Below are positions 63,938 to 64,000 of a stretch of DNA of 64,000 nt, in pieces. The notes under the pieces are model-generated. The model ran no database searches, was not told where the DNA came from, and worked only from the letters and a program-made list of their open reading frames with translations. Each line of letters opens with the position of its first letter. The first letter of the stretch is position 1. This DNA is from Sinomonas atrocyanea. Lineage in GTDB: Bacteria > Actinomycetota > Actinomycetes > Actinomycetales > Micrococcaceae. The DNA is taken from contig NZ_JAUSTE010000001.1 in NCBI RefSeq assembly GCF_030812675.1, positions 62,001 to 126,000 of the forward strand. The letters run 5' to 3'. Made by a program: the position numbers and the translations under genes.

Positions 63938-64000
63938 GACCCTGTCCACCACCGGCGCACCCGACGCCTCGGCCTCCCGGCCCGGGTCCCGCACGCTCTC
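63930..64000 (+). CDS. Start of 2-oxoacid dehydrogenase E1 beta (partial)
   Basis: ATG 63930 overlaps the E1 alpha stop by 8 bp and the frame stays open to the window end. It reads MPETLSTTGAPDASASRPGS, a variable N-terminal extension. Identity as E1 beta rests on the usual E1 alpha-E1 beta order and the overlap; no domain lies in the window. Confidence 0.7.
   Translation, partial: MPETLSTTGAPDASASRPGSRTL

Overview
The window is about 70% GC, nearly every gene sits in long open frames, and many genes start directly at a predicted transcription start. It looks like a chromosome segment of a Micrococcaceae-type actinobacterium (Arthrobacter, Pseudarthrobacter or Sinomonas relatives); the genus is an inference from gene content and order.

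1-24.5 kb, mostly minus strand: a tRNA-Glu/Glu/Gln cluster beside gltX, a FAH-family hydrolase, then a branched-chain amino acid and serine region (ilvD; ilvB-ilvN-ilvC; serA; leuB; ilvE). metG and a translationally coupled three-gene cassette (acyl-CoA dehydrogenase-like, PIG-L deacetylase/methyltransferase fusion, glycosyltransferase) lie between serA and leuB. ilvB has an unannotated 20-residue leader peptide and a terminator, the layout of an attenuator. After a LysR regulator come several small or poorly known genes, including two tandem secreted lipoproteins of one family.

24.7-34.9 kb: a VWA protein is followed by a roughly 9.2-kb genomic island bounded by 114/113-bp direct repeats. 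The right copy holds the 3' end and terminator of an intact tRNA-Lys(CTT); the left copy is only a tRNA remnant. The island carries an alpha/beta hydrolase, a four-TM SLATT-type protein, a large TIR-nSTAND-TM-WD40 protein broken by one missing base in its near-identical WD repeats, a DUF6454 secreted protein, and gene remnants. No integrase is visible. This is the most interesting part of the window and looks like a conflict or anti-phage island.

35-54 kb, mostly plus strand: peroxiredoxin Q, tRNA-Leu, a solute-binding lipoprotein, malate:quinone oxidoreductase, a HAE1-type RND transporter, a flavin-dependent oxidoreductase coupled to a MarR regulator, a transglutaminase-like protein, and a complete asparagine-use cluster (GntR regulator, asparaginase, aspartate ammonia-lyase, asparagine permease). 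A GtrA-like protein and a broken DUF222-HNH gene follow.

54-64 kb: a tight minus-strand NAD operon (NUDIX/NrtR-like regulator, nadA, nadB, nadC, cysteine desulfurase; genes overlap by about 4 bp) preceded by a near-perfect 23-bp palindrome. Then an Lrp regulator divergent from an amino-acid permease, and the start of a branched-chain 2-oxoacid/pyruvate dehydrogenase operon (E1 alpha, start of E1 beta) running off the end.
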